From NCBI GenBank assembly GCA_028696915.1, contig JAQVGB010000027.1, forward strand, positions 1-12,081: a stretch of 12,081 bases of DNA, in the 5' to 3' direction. Under the pieces are notes generated by a model that saw nothing but the letters and a program-made list of their open reading frames with translations, was not told the origin of the DNA and ran no database searches. Source of the DNA: Candidatus Dojkabacteria bacterium. Lineage in GTDB: Bacteria > Patescibacteriota > Dojkabacteria > SC72 > JAFGCJ01. A program made the position numbers and the translations under genes. Of the stretch, positions 1 to 7,092 are shown one piece after another (the first letter of the stretch is position 1; each line of letters opens with the position of its first letter).

Positions 1-145
1 TCTGTGGTTTCAAACGTACCTCAAGGAGTACAACGAGGAGCGACCTCATTTCGGGATCGGACTCAAAACTCCCCTTGAGGTCGCCCTCAACCCCTAGGGG
101 GGGGGGAATATGTCATTACTGAACAAGCCTCAATTGTCAATCAAC
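1..145 (+). mobile_element. Right end of an insertion sequence (partial)
   Basis: The left edge of the window is the 3' part of an insertion sequence. It contains the last codons of a transposase, a run of ten G (97-106) and then a short AT-richer stretch, TGTCATTACTGAACAAGCCT and on to about 145, that would hold the terminal inverted repeat. Only one end is present, so the inverted repeat and target duplication cannot be paired, and the outer boundary is a guess from where the next gene's promoter region must begin. The family (IS3 or IS481 type) is inferred from the transposase tail. Confidence 0.45.
2..97 (+). CDS. IS3/IS481-type transposase, C-terminal fragment
   Basis: An open frame enters from the left edge and ends at TAG (95-97). 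The 31 visible residues read LWFQTYLKEYNEERPHFGIG followed by LKTPLEVALNP. The pattern YNxxRPHxxLxxxTPxEV is the typical C-terminal tail of rve (DDE) integrase-core transposases of IS3 and IS481 elements, just after the catalytic Glu. The catalytic residues and N-terminal helix-turn-helix lie outside the window, so activity cannot be judged. The frame is intact to its natural end, so the element may be complete to the left. A run of ten G begins with the last base of the stop codon. Confidence 0.8.
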   Translation: MWFQTYLKEYNEERPHFGIGLKTPLEVALNP

Positions 146-195
146 GTGCAACTTGCTACACTGGTCGTACCGTGTAATTTATTGAAATCTGCCCC

Positions 196-1461
196 GTGGC
201 TGTTGAATTGATTTCCCGTTTCCTGGTAGCACTTGCGATTGGCGGTCTTGTCGGGCTTGAGCGGGAAATTTACCAACAGAAAACAAAGCGGGGATTTGCC
301 GGTATCCGCACATATCTTATCGTTGCATTCCTTGGCGCGATGTCAGCCCTTCTGATGCAGGTCGAAGGAGGTAGTGTGTTTGCGTATATGGTCATGGGCA
401 GTGTCATCGCACTTCTTGTGGCGGCATATTTTGTTTCGGGATCAAAGGGATTTCACGGGATGACGACGGAGTTGAGTGTCGTTCTCGTGTTTGTGCTGTC
501 GATGCTGTCTACATACCCGGAGTATCAGAAGATCGCGGTCATTCTTGGCGTGGTGCTTGTTGTTTTGTTGTCGCTCAAAGAGCACTTGCACCGGATTGCA
601 CGGGTCACGAACAAGATCGAATGGAACGATTCACTGGTCTTTGTTGTAATGGCGTTTGTCATTCTTCCGCTTCTTCCCAACCAGAGCTACTCGATCGTTG
701 GTGTTGCGGATGCGTTCAATCCCTACCGGACGTGGCTCATGGTGGTGTTCGTGTCGGGGATCAGCTTTGTGGGTTACTTTTTGACAAAAGTGGTTAAGGG
801 CGGACTCGGGCTTGGTCTTGCGGGTATGCTTGGGGGGCTGGTATCGAGCACTGCGGTGACCGAATCAATGGCAAGCGGCAGCAAAAAGAACCCGTCACTG
901 GTGAATTCGTATACGTTTGGTGCAATCGCGGCATCGGTTGTGATGGCGGGGAGGGTGATCTTTGAGGCGTGGGTCGTGGAAAGCCGGATGGTGACACTGC
1001 ATTCTGCCGCGCTGTTTGTCATGATTGCAGTTGGTCTGGTGTTTGCGCTCCGGTGGTTCGAGAGAACGGCAGCCAGTGATGACAATGTAGACCTTAATCT
1101 TGGCAGTCCGTTGTCGCTGAAACCGGCGCTGTTGTTCGGTCTGTTGTTCTCAGTTGTCGTATTCCTTTCGAAGGCAATGCTTGCGGTCGGTGTGGGTTCA
1201 TACGGATTTCTGGCGCTTGGACTGATTGCCGGAATGGTCGATGTCGACGCGATAACGCTTTCCATGTCAGGACTTGTGTCAAAAGGGACCGTGACCGATG
1301 CGGTGGCGTGGACGACTATCGTGATGGCGGTTGTCAGCAACAGTTTTTTCAAAATAATGGCATCACGGATGTTTGGGTCGAAGCGTTTTTTTAGACGGGT
1401 CGGGGGTGCGTTGTTTGTGACAGCGGCGATAGGCATCCTGACGTTGATCTTATACCTGTAA
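196..1461 (+). CDS. MgtC/SapB family membrane protein with DUF4010 C-terminal domain
   Basis: A polytopic inner-membrane protein of 421 residues with about ten or eleven hydrophobic segments. The N-terminal part (about residues 5-135) matches the MgtC/SapB fold: the signature ALAIGGLVGLERE (12-24) is followed by an Arg-Thr-Tyr stretch (38-40) that begins the next helix. The C-terminal half (about 145-400) matches DUF4010, with FNPYRTWLMVV (174-184) and GGLVSSTAVTESMA (213-226). The two-domain form is common in bacteria and is usually annotated only as a membrane or putative Mg2+ transport-associated protein; transport has not been shown for this form. The start is GTG at 196. An in-frame TAA at 175-177 allows no earlier usual start, and there is no Shine-Dalgarno. 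A -10-like TGTAAT lies at 173-178. The gene stands alone, between the IS end and the ABC exporter. Confidence 0.88.
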   Translation: MAVELISRFLVALAIGGLVGLEREIYQQKTKRGFAGIRTYLIVAFLGAMSALLMQVEGGSVFAYMVMGSVIALLVAAYFVSGSKGFHGMTTELSVVLVFVLSMLSTYPEYQKIAVILGVVLVVLLSLKEHLHRIARVTNKIEWNDSLVFVVMAFVILPLLPNQSYSIVGVADAFNPYRTWLMVVFVSGISFVGYFLTKVVKGGLGLGLAGMLGGLVSSTAVTESMASGSKKNPSLVNSYTFGAIAASVVMAGRVIFEAWVVESRMVTLHSAALFVMIAVGLVFALRWFERTAASDDNVDLNLGSPLSLKPALLFGLLFSVVVFLSKAMLAVGVGSYGFLALGLIAGMVDVDAITLSMSGLVSKGTVTDAVAWTTIVMAVVSNSFFKIMASRMFGSKRFFRRVGGALFVTAAIGILTLILYL

Positions 1462-1513
1462 GACTCGGTCTTGTTGTGTGGCGGTGAGGATTGCGTGCCG
1501 GTACCTCATGGTG

Positions 1514-1539
1514 TTGATTTACCTGTCGTAGTGTATAAT
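1514..1539 (+). promoter_or_regulatory. Candidate sigma70-type promoter of the ABC exporter operon
   Basis: A perfect -10 hexamer TATAAT (1534-1539) sits in the 116-base gap before the ABC ATPase. The best -35-like hexamer is TTGATT (1514-1519), but the 14-base spacer is short. A TG dinucleotide directly precedes the -10. A second hexamer, TATACT (1548-1553), lies closer to the start at 1578 and may be an alternative. No operator-like palindrome was seen. Confidence 0.4.
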
Positions 1540-1577
1540 GATACGGTTATACTGCTGGTAATTTATGCAGCGCGAGC

Positions 1578-2276
1578 ATGATTGTCATCAAGGAAGCTGA
1601 AAGAACGTACCATCTGGGAGATGAGGATATCCACGCGCTGGACGGACTGTCTCTTGAGATCAAAAAGGGAGAATTCATCGCACTCGTCGGTCCATCTGGC
1701 TCGGGGAAATCAACGTTGATGAATGTAATCGGTGCTTTGGACTCACTTGACTCCGGGTCTATCTCGGTGGACGGACAGGATTTGTCGAAACTTTCGGACA
1801 GTGGCAAAGCGATGTACCGTCGCAAAAAAGTCGGATTCGTGTTTCAGACGTTCAACCTGCAGGCGAGACTGACCGCGCTTGAGAATGTCGAGCTCCCGCT
1901 GATGTTGGATGGAATTCCCCGCAAGAAACGACGGGACCTTGCACTGGAAGCGCTTTCGAAAGTGCATCTTTCGGACCGGGTCAGGCATGTGCCTTCAGAA
2001 CTTTCCGGCGGTCAACAGCAGCGGGTTGCGATCGCGCGTGCGATTGTGAATCGCCCTGAAATTCTACTTGCCGATGAACCGACCGGGAACCTTGACTCAA
2101 AGAGCGGTGAGCAAATAATGAAATTGTTGAAGTCACTGAACGAGCAGGAGCAGGTGACGATCGTAATGGTCACTCATAACGAAGATCACGCGGCATTTGC
2201 CCATCGGGTACTTCATATGCTCGACGGGAATATCTCTCACACCAGAAATGGCCGAAAAAAGGAGGTATACGGATGA
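1578..2276 (+). CDS. MacB/LolD-type ABC exporter ATP-binding protein
   Basis: The cytoplasmic ATPase (232 residues) of a MacB-type mechanotransmission exporter. All nucleotide-binding motifs are present: Walker A GPSGSGKST (38-46), Q-loop Gln90 in FVFQTFNL, signature LSGGQ (142-146), Walker B ILLADEP (162-168) with catalytic Glu167, D-loop NLDS (171-174) and H-loop His200. The length and the run LADEPTGNLDS are typical of the MacB/LolD/FtsE group. It overlaps the permease gene downstream by four bases (ATGA, 2273-2276), so the two should be translated together and form a 2+2 complex. The exported substrate cannot be told from sequence: MacB relatives move peptides, antibiotics, lipoproteins or other envelope molecules. 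The start ATG at 1578 has no Shine-Dalgarno, but it gives the expected N-terminus. Confidence 0.93.
   Translation: MIVIKEAERTYHLGDEDIHALDGLSLEIKKGEFIALVGPSGSGKSTLMNVIGALDSLDSGSISVDGQDLSKLSDSGKAMYRRKKVGFVFQTFNLQARLTALENVELPLMLDGIPRKKRRDLALEALSKVHLSDRVRHVPSELSGGQQQRVAIARAIVNRPEILLADEPTGNLDSKSGEQIMKLLKSLNEQEQVTIVMVTHNEDHAAFAHRVLHMLDGNISHTRNGRKKEVYG
2259..2265 (+). promoter_or_regulatory. Strong Shine-Dalgarno of the ABC permease
   Basis: AAGGAGG at 2259-2265 lies inside the end of the ATPase gene, 7 bases before the permease ATG at 2273. It is near-complementary to the 3' end of 16S rRNA and fixes the permease start. It is the only strong Shine-Dalgarno sequence found ahead of a gene in this window. 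Confidence 0.8.
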
Positions 2277-3724
2277 AATTCTATGATCTGCTGGCTACAT
2301 CGTTCCGGAATCTCTTTCGGCAAAAGGCACGGACGGTGCTCACGGTGATCTCGATGATGATCGGGGCATTCCTCATTGCAATCATGATGTCGGTTGGTAA
2401 TGGTCTCAAGCAATTTATGGTAAGTCAGGTTACGTTGTTCGCGAACACGTCGACAATTGCCGTGCAGGCAAATGTCGATTTTGCCCAGGCGTTCGGAATG
2501 TCTTTGGGCGGAGGTGTGGCGGAATTTGAAGAGGAATCTCCGCAGGTCCAGGATCCTGCGGGCGAGGGGCAGAATGATAGTGTAAACGGAGTGCCGGACT
2601 TTCTTTCGGAGGCGTTCCTCGATCAGGAGGACCTTGAAAAACTTCAGGAGATAGATGGTGTCAGTGAGGCCGCGTTTGAGACCTATGTGACACCTGATTA
2701 TATCCGTCTTGCCGAAGATGAAAGCCCGAAGCTGTTGATCAGCATGTACGGCGTCCCGTCCGGTATTCGTGACCGGGTGAAGTTTTCCAGTGTCGATAGG
2801 GCGCTTCTGGAACGCGATGATGCGATTGTCCTTTCCGACAGCTATGCAGAGGCGTGGAATATGGACCGGGAAGATCTGGTTGGCGAGACGGTTTTGGTGC
2901 GGATGACCCAGACGGGAGATACGGGAGTTTCCGGTATGGGGATGGGGATGACCGGGAATATTCCGAGCGACGCAGGGGAACAGGAAGGCCCCGGCGAGCC
3001 TCTCCGACAGGAATTCGAGCTTGTCGTGGCAGGATTATTTGAGAAAAGCATTTTTTCGCAAATTTCGTTCATTACACCTCAGCAAAGTGATATCTTGAGG
3101 GCATTCGTCAGTGGTCAGGAACTGTCCGAGTTTTCCGAGGAGGAGCAGGCGTTTGAAATTATCGTTGTTGCTGAAGATGACGATCAAGTAGATGCTGTCG
3201 ACCGGCGGATTGAGGACTTGGGATATCAATCGTCGACGTTCGATGAGGCAGTCGGGCAGATTGGAGTGGTCTTCGACATTCTCGGCGTTGCATTGAGTGG
3301 CTTTGGTGCGATAGCAATGCTTGTCGCCTCAATTGGAATAGCCAATACTTTGCTTATGGCAATCTATGAACGTACCCGAGAGATTGGAGTCATGAAAGCG
3401 GTTGGGGCGACACGATCGACCATCGGACTACTCTTTACGATGGAGGCGGCGTGGCTTGGGATCATCGGCGGTACCGTGGGTCTTTTGTTTACCAAACTCT
3501 TCGGCGACGCGGTCAATTTCATTCTTCATGAAGGTATCTCGATCGGATCGGCAACACTGCTGGAGGGGTTCCTTGCGGACTATCCGACCTTCGATGTATC
3601 GGTGTTCAGTATCGGTATCGTTCTGCTGGTGCTTGGTGTGACGGCGGGTGTTGCGATCGTTGCGGGATTGTATCCGGCATGGAGGGCGAGCAGGCTCGAC
3701 CCGGTGGTCGCCTTGTCCCGATAG
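2273..3724 (+). CDS. MacB-like ABC transporter permease (FtsX fold)
   Basis: The permease partner (483 residues) of the ATPase just upstream. Order of parts: N-terminal cytoplasmic FRNLFRQKARTVLTV (11-25), first membrane helix (about 21-43), a large extracytoplasmic MacB_PCD-like region (about 45-330), then three C-terminal helices (about 332-362, 385-410, 443-468) of the FtsX domain. The loop YERTREIGVMKAVGAT (365-380) and the terminal LYPAWRASRLDPVVALSR (466-483) are diagnostic for MacB/LolC-type permeases. The extracytoplasmic part carries two compositionally odd stretches: an acidic/Gln-rich one (82-110) and a Gly/Met-rich one with SGMGMGMTG (220-228) followed by acidic residues. These look like flexible loops. 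The start is fixed by the Shine-Dalgarno at 2259-2265. Gram-negative MacB works with MacA and TolC; no such partner is visible here, which fits stand-alone exporters of monoderm-like bacteria. Confidence 0.92.
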   Translation: MKFYDLLATSFRNLFRQKARTVLTVISMMIGAFLIAIMMSVGNGLKQFMVSQVTLFANTSTIAVQANVDFAQAFGMSLGGGVAEFEEESPQVQDPAGEGQNDSVNGVPDFLSEAFLDQEDLEKLQEIDGVSEAAFETYVTPDYIRLAEDESPKLLISMYGVPSGIRDRVKFSSVDRALLERDDAIVLSDSYAEAWNMDREDLVGETVLVRMTQTGDTGVSGMGMGMTGNIPSDAGEQEGPGEPLRQEFELVVAGLFEKSIFSQISFITPQQSDILRAFVSGQELSEFSEEEQAFEIIVVAEDDDQVDAVDRRIEDLGYQSSTFDEAVGQIGVVFDILGVALSGFGAIAMLVASIGIANTLLMAIYERTREIGVMKAVGATRSTIGLLFTMEAAWLGIIGGTVGLLFTKLFGDAVNFILHEGISIGSATLLEGFLADYPTFDVSVFSIGIVLLVLGVTAGVAIVAGLYPAWRASRLDPVVALSR

Positions 3725-3803
3725 CCGCGACCTTGTAGAATTGCACTGTCACCGGCAGTTACTTCCTGTTGATGATATGGAAAATTTCATTAACCTGTAA
3801 CAC

Positions 3804-3809
3804 TATACG
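3804..3809 (+). promoter_or_regulatory. Candidate -10 element close to the proS start
   Basis: TATACG (3804-3809) lies 8 bases before the ATG at 3818, which would place transcription start at or next to the start codon. TTGATG at 3769-3774 is a -35-like hexamer, but the spacing (29 bases) is wrong for a pair with this -10. No Shine-Dalgarno precedes the gene. The evidence is only hexamer similarity and position. Confidence 0.3.
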
Positions 3810-3817
3810 TTAGCGGG

Positions 3818-6058
3818 ATGAGGAGAACACGATATTTTCTTAAGACAACTAAGGATGCGCACGCAGGGGCTTTTGCCGAAAGCCAGAAACTGCTATACCG
3901 CGGAGGGTTTGTGCGCCAGATTTCCGTCGGCAGATATGCGCTTCTTCCGCTCGGGTTTCGAGTGTACCAGAAGATCAAAGACATTATTGTCAAGGAAATG
4001 GAAGCGATTGGTGCACAGCGTATGGAACTTCCGATTATGCAACCGGTTGAGGTGTGGAAAGTCACCAACCGCGACGCGGCATTCGGTGAGCTTATGACCA
4101 TTGTGAAAGATCATTACGGCAGGACTTTTGTGCTCAGTGCGACAGGGGAGGCATTGATGACCGAGCTGTTCGGTTCGTTGAAGCCGACCTACAAAGACCT
4201 TCCCATAAACGTTTTTCAATTTATGCCAAAGTTCCGGGACGAACTGCGTCCACGTGGAGGGCTGATCCGTGTCAGAGAATTTTTAATGAAAGACGGCTAC
4301 AATTTTGAAATAGATGAAACGTCGTTCATGAAGACCTACCATGAATACTGGAAGGCCTATGAAAAGATTTTTTCACAAGTCAAACTCGATCCTGTCCCGG
4401 TGATTGCGGATAACGGTGCGTTGGGAGGTGATTATAGTCACGAGTTTATTCAGGTCACGCCTGAAATAGTTGAGGCCCTTGATATGTTTTTTAATGAAGA
4501 TGAAAAAGAGCTTCCTCTGGAGGATGTCGATGCTTCAAAAGACGATGCGTTATATAAAGAAATGCTTAAAATCTACGCCCGCACGCCGGAGAAAACACTT
4601 AAGAACATGGTCTACTGGGTTGACGGACGGTACATTTGTATCGTGCTTCGGGGGGATTACAAGATCGATTTCACCAAGCTCAGAAGGCTTTTGTCATACA
4701 AACAGATCAGGCCGGCGACCGCAGATGAGATCGAAAAACTTGGCTCGTGCATTGGGTATGTGTCGGCAATCGGACTGGACAAACGTGTCGAAATTATCGT
4801 CGACGAATCAGTCAAGTACAACAAAAACTACTGGGATGGCGGACACCGTGACCGAGTGTTTCGAAAGAACGTCAATATCGGACGTGACTTCAAGCCGGAA
4901 ACATATGTCGATGTCAGAGAGGACAAAACATTCAGCGCAGGAGGAGACAAAATTGTCGTCTGTGACCGCTGTGACTATAAGGCTAATGTCGAGCGGGCGG
5001 AATTTGTCCGTGAGCCGGTGAACATGGACGAAGAGATGAAACCGTTTGAAATTATCGATCAGCCCGAGTGGGTGTGCACGATGGACGATAACGTCGAGCA
5101 TTACCGCAAGCCGAAGTCCCACTTTCTCAAAAATGTCGTGTACAAAACGAAAGATGGAAAACTGGTCATTGCTGTCCTGCGTGGAGATCTTGATGCGCAT
5201 CCGGTGAAAGTCGCGAAGGTGATTGGTGTTAATGATGTGGAGATGGCTGACGATCATGATCTTGCCCGTATCGGGACGAAAAGCGGTTGGGTGCATTCGT
5301 GGGGCCACGACAAAGGTCGCGAAGATGTCATCTACGTTGCTGATACGTCACTCGAGGTATCCCGTAATCTCATCGGCGGTCAGAAAGAGAAAACGACCGA
5401 CGCGCACAATGTGAATTATGGCCGGGACTTTAAAGCGCATTTCGTCGGTGATATCGCTGCAGCGTCGGAGGGTGCGAAATGTCCGAATTGTGAAGGCGGG
5501 TATCTTCATGAGAAGAAAGGAATTGAGCTCGGGCATATTTTCAAGTACGACACGTACTACTCTCTGCCTCACCGTGCGATGTTTGTCGACAAGGACGGCA
5601 AAGAAAAGCCGATGTGGATGGGTGCCTACGGGATCGGTGTCGGGCGGCTGATGGCCTCGTGCGTTGAGATGAACCATGATGAAAATGGTATTATCTGGCC
5701 AATACGCATTGCGCCGTTTGCCGTGCATGTTGTGAGCCTTGGGCACAGTCCTGACGTATTGAAGTTTGCAGAGGAAATATATACAGCTTTAGGTAAAAAT
5801 CATGAAGTGTTTTGGGACGACCGGGAGGATGTATCGGCGGGGGTGAAGCTGATGGACGCCGACCTGATCGGCATTCCGCTCAGGATTGTGATAAGCGAGA
5901 AGACCATCCAGCAAGACAGTGCCGAAGTGAAGCTCCGATCAGAAAACGAAGCGGAACTCGTGAAACGGAACGAAGTTGAAGAGCGCGTGAAGGCAATTCT
6001 CCGTCAGTTGGAATCGTCTCTGACCGCTTCCGCTAATTTTCATGAAAAGGACAGATGA
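3818..6058 (+). CDS. proS: Prolyl-tRNA synthetase with two INS-type editing domains
   Basis: Class II enzyme that charges tRNA-Pro with proline in the cytoplasm. Visible parts: motif 1 region (about 46-76); motif 2 with KFRDELRPRGGLIRVREF (138-155); GGDYSHEF (203-210); a first INS/YbaK-like domain (about 258-365); a zinc-ribbon half CDRCDYKANVERAE (382-395); a second INS domain (about 434-545); the second ribbon half CPNC (555-558) running into KKGIELGHIF (566-575); motif 3 GAYGIGVGR (602-610); and a C-terminal anticodon-binding domain (about 631-735). The usual bacterial enzyme is about 570 residues with one INS domain, between the YxAN segment and the GIEVGHIF strand. Here that position is filled by the second copy, and the first copy is extra. 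The gene ends in an ATGA overlap with trpS, implying an operon. There is no T-box-like leader. The family is certain; the double-INS reading rests on motif comparison by eye. Confidence 0.95.
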   Translation: MRRTRYFLKTTKDAHAGAFAESQKLLYRGGFVRQISVGRYALLPLGFRVYQKIKDIIVKEMEAIGAQRMELPIMQPVEVWKVTNRDAAFGELMTIVKDHYGRTFVLSATGEALMTELFGSLKPTYKDLPINVFQFMPKFRDELRPRGGLIRVREFLMKDGYNFEIDETSFMKTYHEYWKAYEKIFSQVKLDPVPVIADNGALGGDYSHEFIQVTPEIVEALDMFFNEDEKELPLEDVDASKDDALYKEMLKIYARTPEKTLKNMVYWVDGRYICIVLRGDYKIDFTKLRRLLSYKQIRPATADEIEKLGSCIGYVSAIGLDKRVEIIVDESVKYNKNYWDGGHRDRVFRKNVNIGRDFKPETYVDVREDKTFSAGGDKIVVCDRCDYKANVERAEFVREPVNMDEEMKPFEIIDQPEWVCTMDDNVEHYRKPKSHFLKNVVYKTKDGKLVIAVLRGDLDAHPVKVAKVIGVNDVEMADDHDLARIGTKSGWVHSWGHDKGREDVIYVADTSLEVSRNLIGGQKEKTTDAHNVNYGRDFKAHFVGDIAAASEGAKCPNCEGGYLHEKKGIELGHIFKYDTYYSLPHRAMFVDKDGKEKPMWMGAYGIGVGRLMASCVEMNHDENGIIWPIRIAPFAVHVVSLGHSPDVLKFAEEIYTALGKNHEVFWDDREDVSAGVKLMDADLIGIPLRIVISEKTIQQDSAEVKLRSENEAELVKRNEVEERVKAILRQLESSLTASANFHEKDR
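4589..4924 (+). other. INS-like domain copy A within proS (extra, non-canonical position)
   Basis: Residues 258-369. The order LKNMVYW, then VLRGD (276-280), then EKLGS, IIVDES (326-331), GG, and NVNIGRDF (351-358) parallels copy B and the INS domain of bacterial ProRS. It sits between SHEF and the CDRCDYKAN segment, where the usual enzyme has only a few residues. The position equal to the editing lysine is Trp267 (codon 4616-4618). Confidence 0.75.
5117..5458 (+). other. INS editing domain copy B within proS (canonical position)
   Basis: Residues 434-547, between the CDRCDYKAN segment and the GIELGHIF strand, as in ordinary bacterial ProRS. The order is LKNVVYK, VLRGD (453-457), ARIGTKSG, VIYVADTS, GG and NVNYGRDF (531-538). 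Lys443 aligns with the INS lysine used by bacterial ProRS to clear Ala-tRNA-Pro. At the DNA level the copy is clearly diverged from copy A, so this is an old duplication and not an assembly repeat. Confidence 0.78.
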
Positions 6059-7083
6059 GTGCTGAGCAGACCAACAAGAAAGTCGTCTATACCGCCGATA
6101 CACCGACCGGTCAACTGCATATCGGACATTACGTTGGATCTCTGCAAAATCGGGTGAAACTGCAGGACGAGTATCAGTGCTACTTCGGTTTAGCAAACTA
6201 CCACTCATTCGGGTACATGCAAAAAGGAGAGGGTTTGTACAAGCGGCCGGATTTCATTCATGAATCGGTCATTCAGGTCGCCATGGACAATCTGGCGGTT
6301 GGGATCGATCCGGAGAAGTCTGTGCTGTATATCGAATCCGATGTCCCGGAAACATGTGAGCTTGCAATACTGTTCAGTATGCTGGTGACCCACTCGAGGG
6401 CACTGCGCAACCCGACGATCAAAAATGAGATTGTCATGAAAAATATGGGATCGCGGTTTTCGCTTGGCTTCGTCAATTATCCTTTGTTGCAGGCGGCGGA
6501 TATTCTGCTATTCAAGGCGCATCTTATCCCGGTTGGTGAAGATCAGCTTGCGCATGTCGAGCAGTCGAGAGAAATTGCACGTGATTTTAATGAACTGTAC
6601 GGAGAAACCTTTCCTGTTCCCGAAGGATTGGTCGGTGCAGTCGGGGTGCTTCCGGGGACTGATAATCGGAAGATGAGCAAAAGCCTCGGTAACGCAATTC
6701 TTCTTTCCGACTCCGATGAAGAAATCGACCGGAAGATCATGGGCATGTACACGGACCCCAACCGAATCCGTACGACCGATCCGGGCACTGTCGAAGGAAA
6801 CCCCTTGTTCATCTATCATCAGGCATTTAATCCCGACCATGCTGAAGTCGAAGATTTCATGAATAGATACCGGAAGGGGACCGTGGGGGATGTCGAGGTC
6901 AAAAAGCGTCTTGCGGAAGTTATTAAAACGTTCATCTCACCGATCCGTGAGCGCCGGAAGCTCTATGAGAACGACCCCGAACTACTAAAGGCGATCCTGC
7001 GCGACGGCGGCAAAAAAGCGCGTGACGTTGCCGTCCGGACACTCGAGGAGGTGAGGGAGAAAATGAAGTTAACCTTTTCATGA
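6055..7083 (+). CDS. trpS: Tryptophanyl-tRNA synthetase
   Basis: Class I synthetase (342 residues, normal length for bacterial TrpRS) that charges tRNA-Trp. Key motifs are present: TGQLHIGHYVGSL with HIGH at 22-25, SDVPE (95-99), the TrpRS-typical GEDQLAHVEQSREIARDFN (161-179), and KMSKS (206-210) in GTDNRKMSKSLGNAI. The ATG at 6055 overlaps the proS stop codon (ATGA), and a modest AAAAGG (6045-6050) precedes it, so translation is probably coupled to proS. Downstream, a GtrA-like gene begins 9 bases after the stop. Trp codons in the region are TGG and TGA acts as a stop, so no recoding is suggested. Confidence 0.97.
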   Translation: MSAEQTNKKVVYTADTPTGQLHIGHYVGSLQNRVKLQDEYQCYFGLANYHSFGYMQKGEGLYKRPDFIHESVIQVAMDNLAVGIDPEKSVLYIESDVPETCELAILFSMLVTHSRALRNPTIKNEIVMKNMGSRFSLGFVNYPLLQAADILLFKAHLIPVGEDQLAHVEQSREIARDFNELYGETFPVPEGLVGAVGVLPGTDNRKMSKSLGNAILLSDSDEEIDRKIMGMYTDPNRIRTTDPGTVEGNPLFIYHQAFNPDHAEVEDFMNRYRKGTVGDVEVKKRLAEVIKTFISPIRERRKLYENDPELLKAILRDGGKKARDVAVRTLEEVREKMKLTFS

Positions 7084-7092
7084 ATGTGAAGG

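Noticed and set aside
774..1436. Long minus-strand open frame (220 codons) opposite the MgtC-type gene.
   Set aside because: It is antisense to a well-supported membrane protein, has Ser/Thr/Pro-rich low-complexity composition and no recognisable motif; it is a shadow of the codon pattern on the other strand.
1460..1472. Small hairpin AAGAC-TCG-GTCTT at the end of the MgtC-type gene, considered as a terminator.
   Set aside because: The stem is only five base pairs, overlaps the stop codon and is followed by a mixed GT stretch without a T run.
3725..3817. The gap before proS was read for a T-box or other tRNA-sensing leader.
   Set aside because: At 93 bases it is too short for a T-box, and no antiterminator-type motif or long stem was seen.
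4470..5021. Plus-strand open frame of 183 codons inside proS in another frame.
   Set aside because: The protein is Ser/Arg/Lys-rich without any motif, while the proS frame is clearly coding through the whole stretch.
6055..7083. Possible use of TGA as a sense codon (as in Gracilibacteria and Absconditabacteria).
   Set aside because: proS, trpS and pepF all end at TGA exactly where the families end, and Trp and Gly positions use ordinary codons, so the standard code holds.
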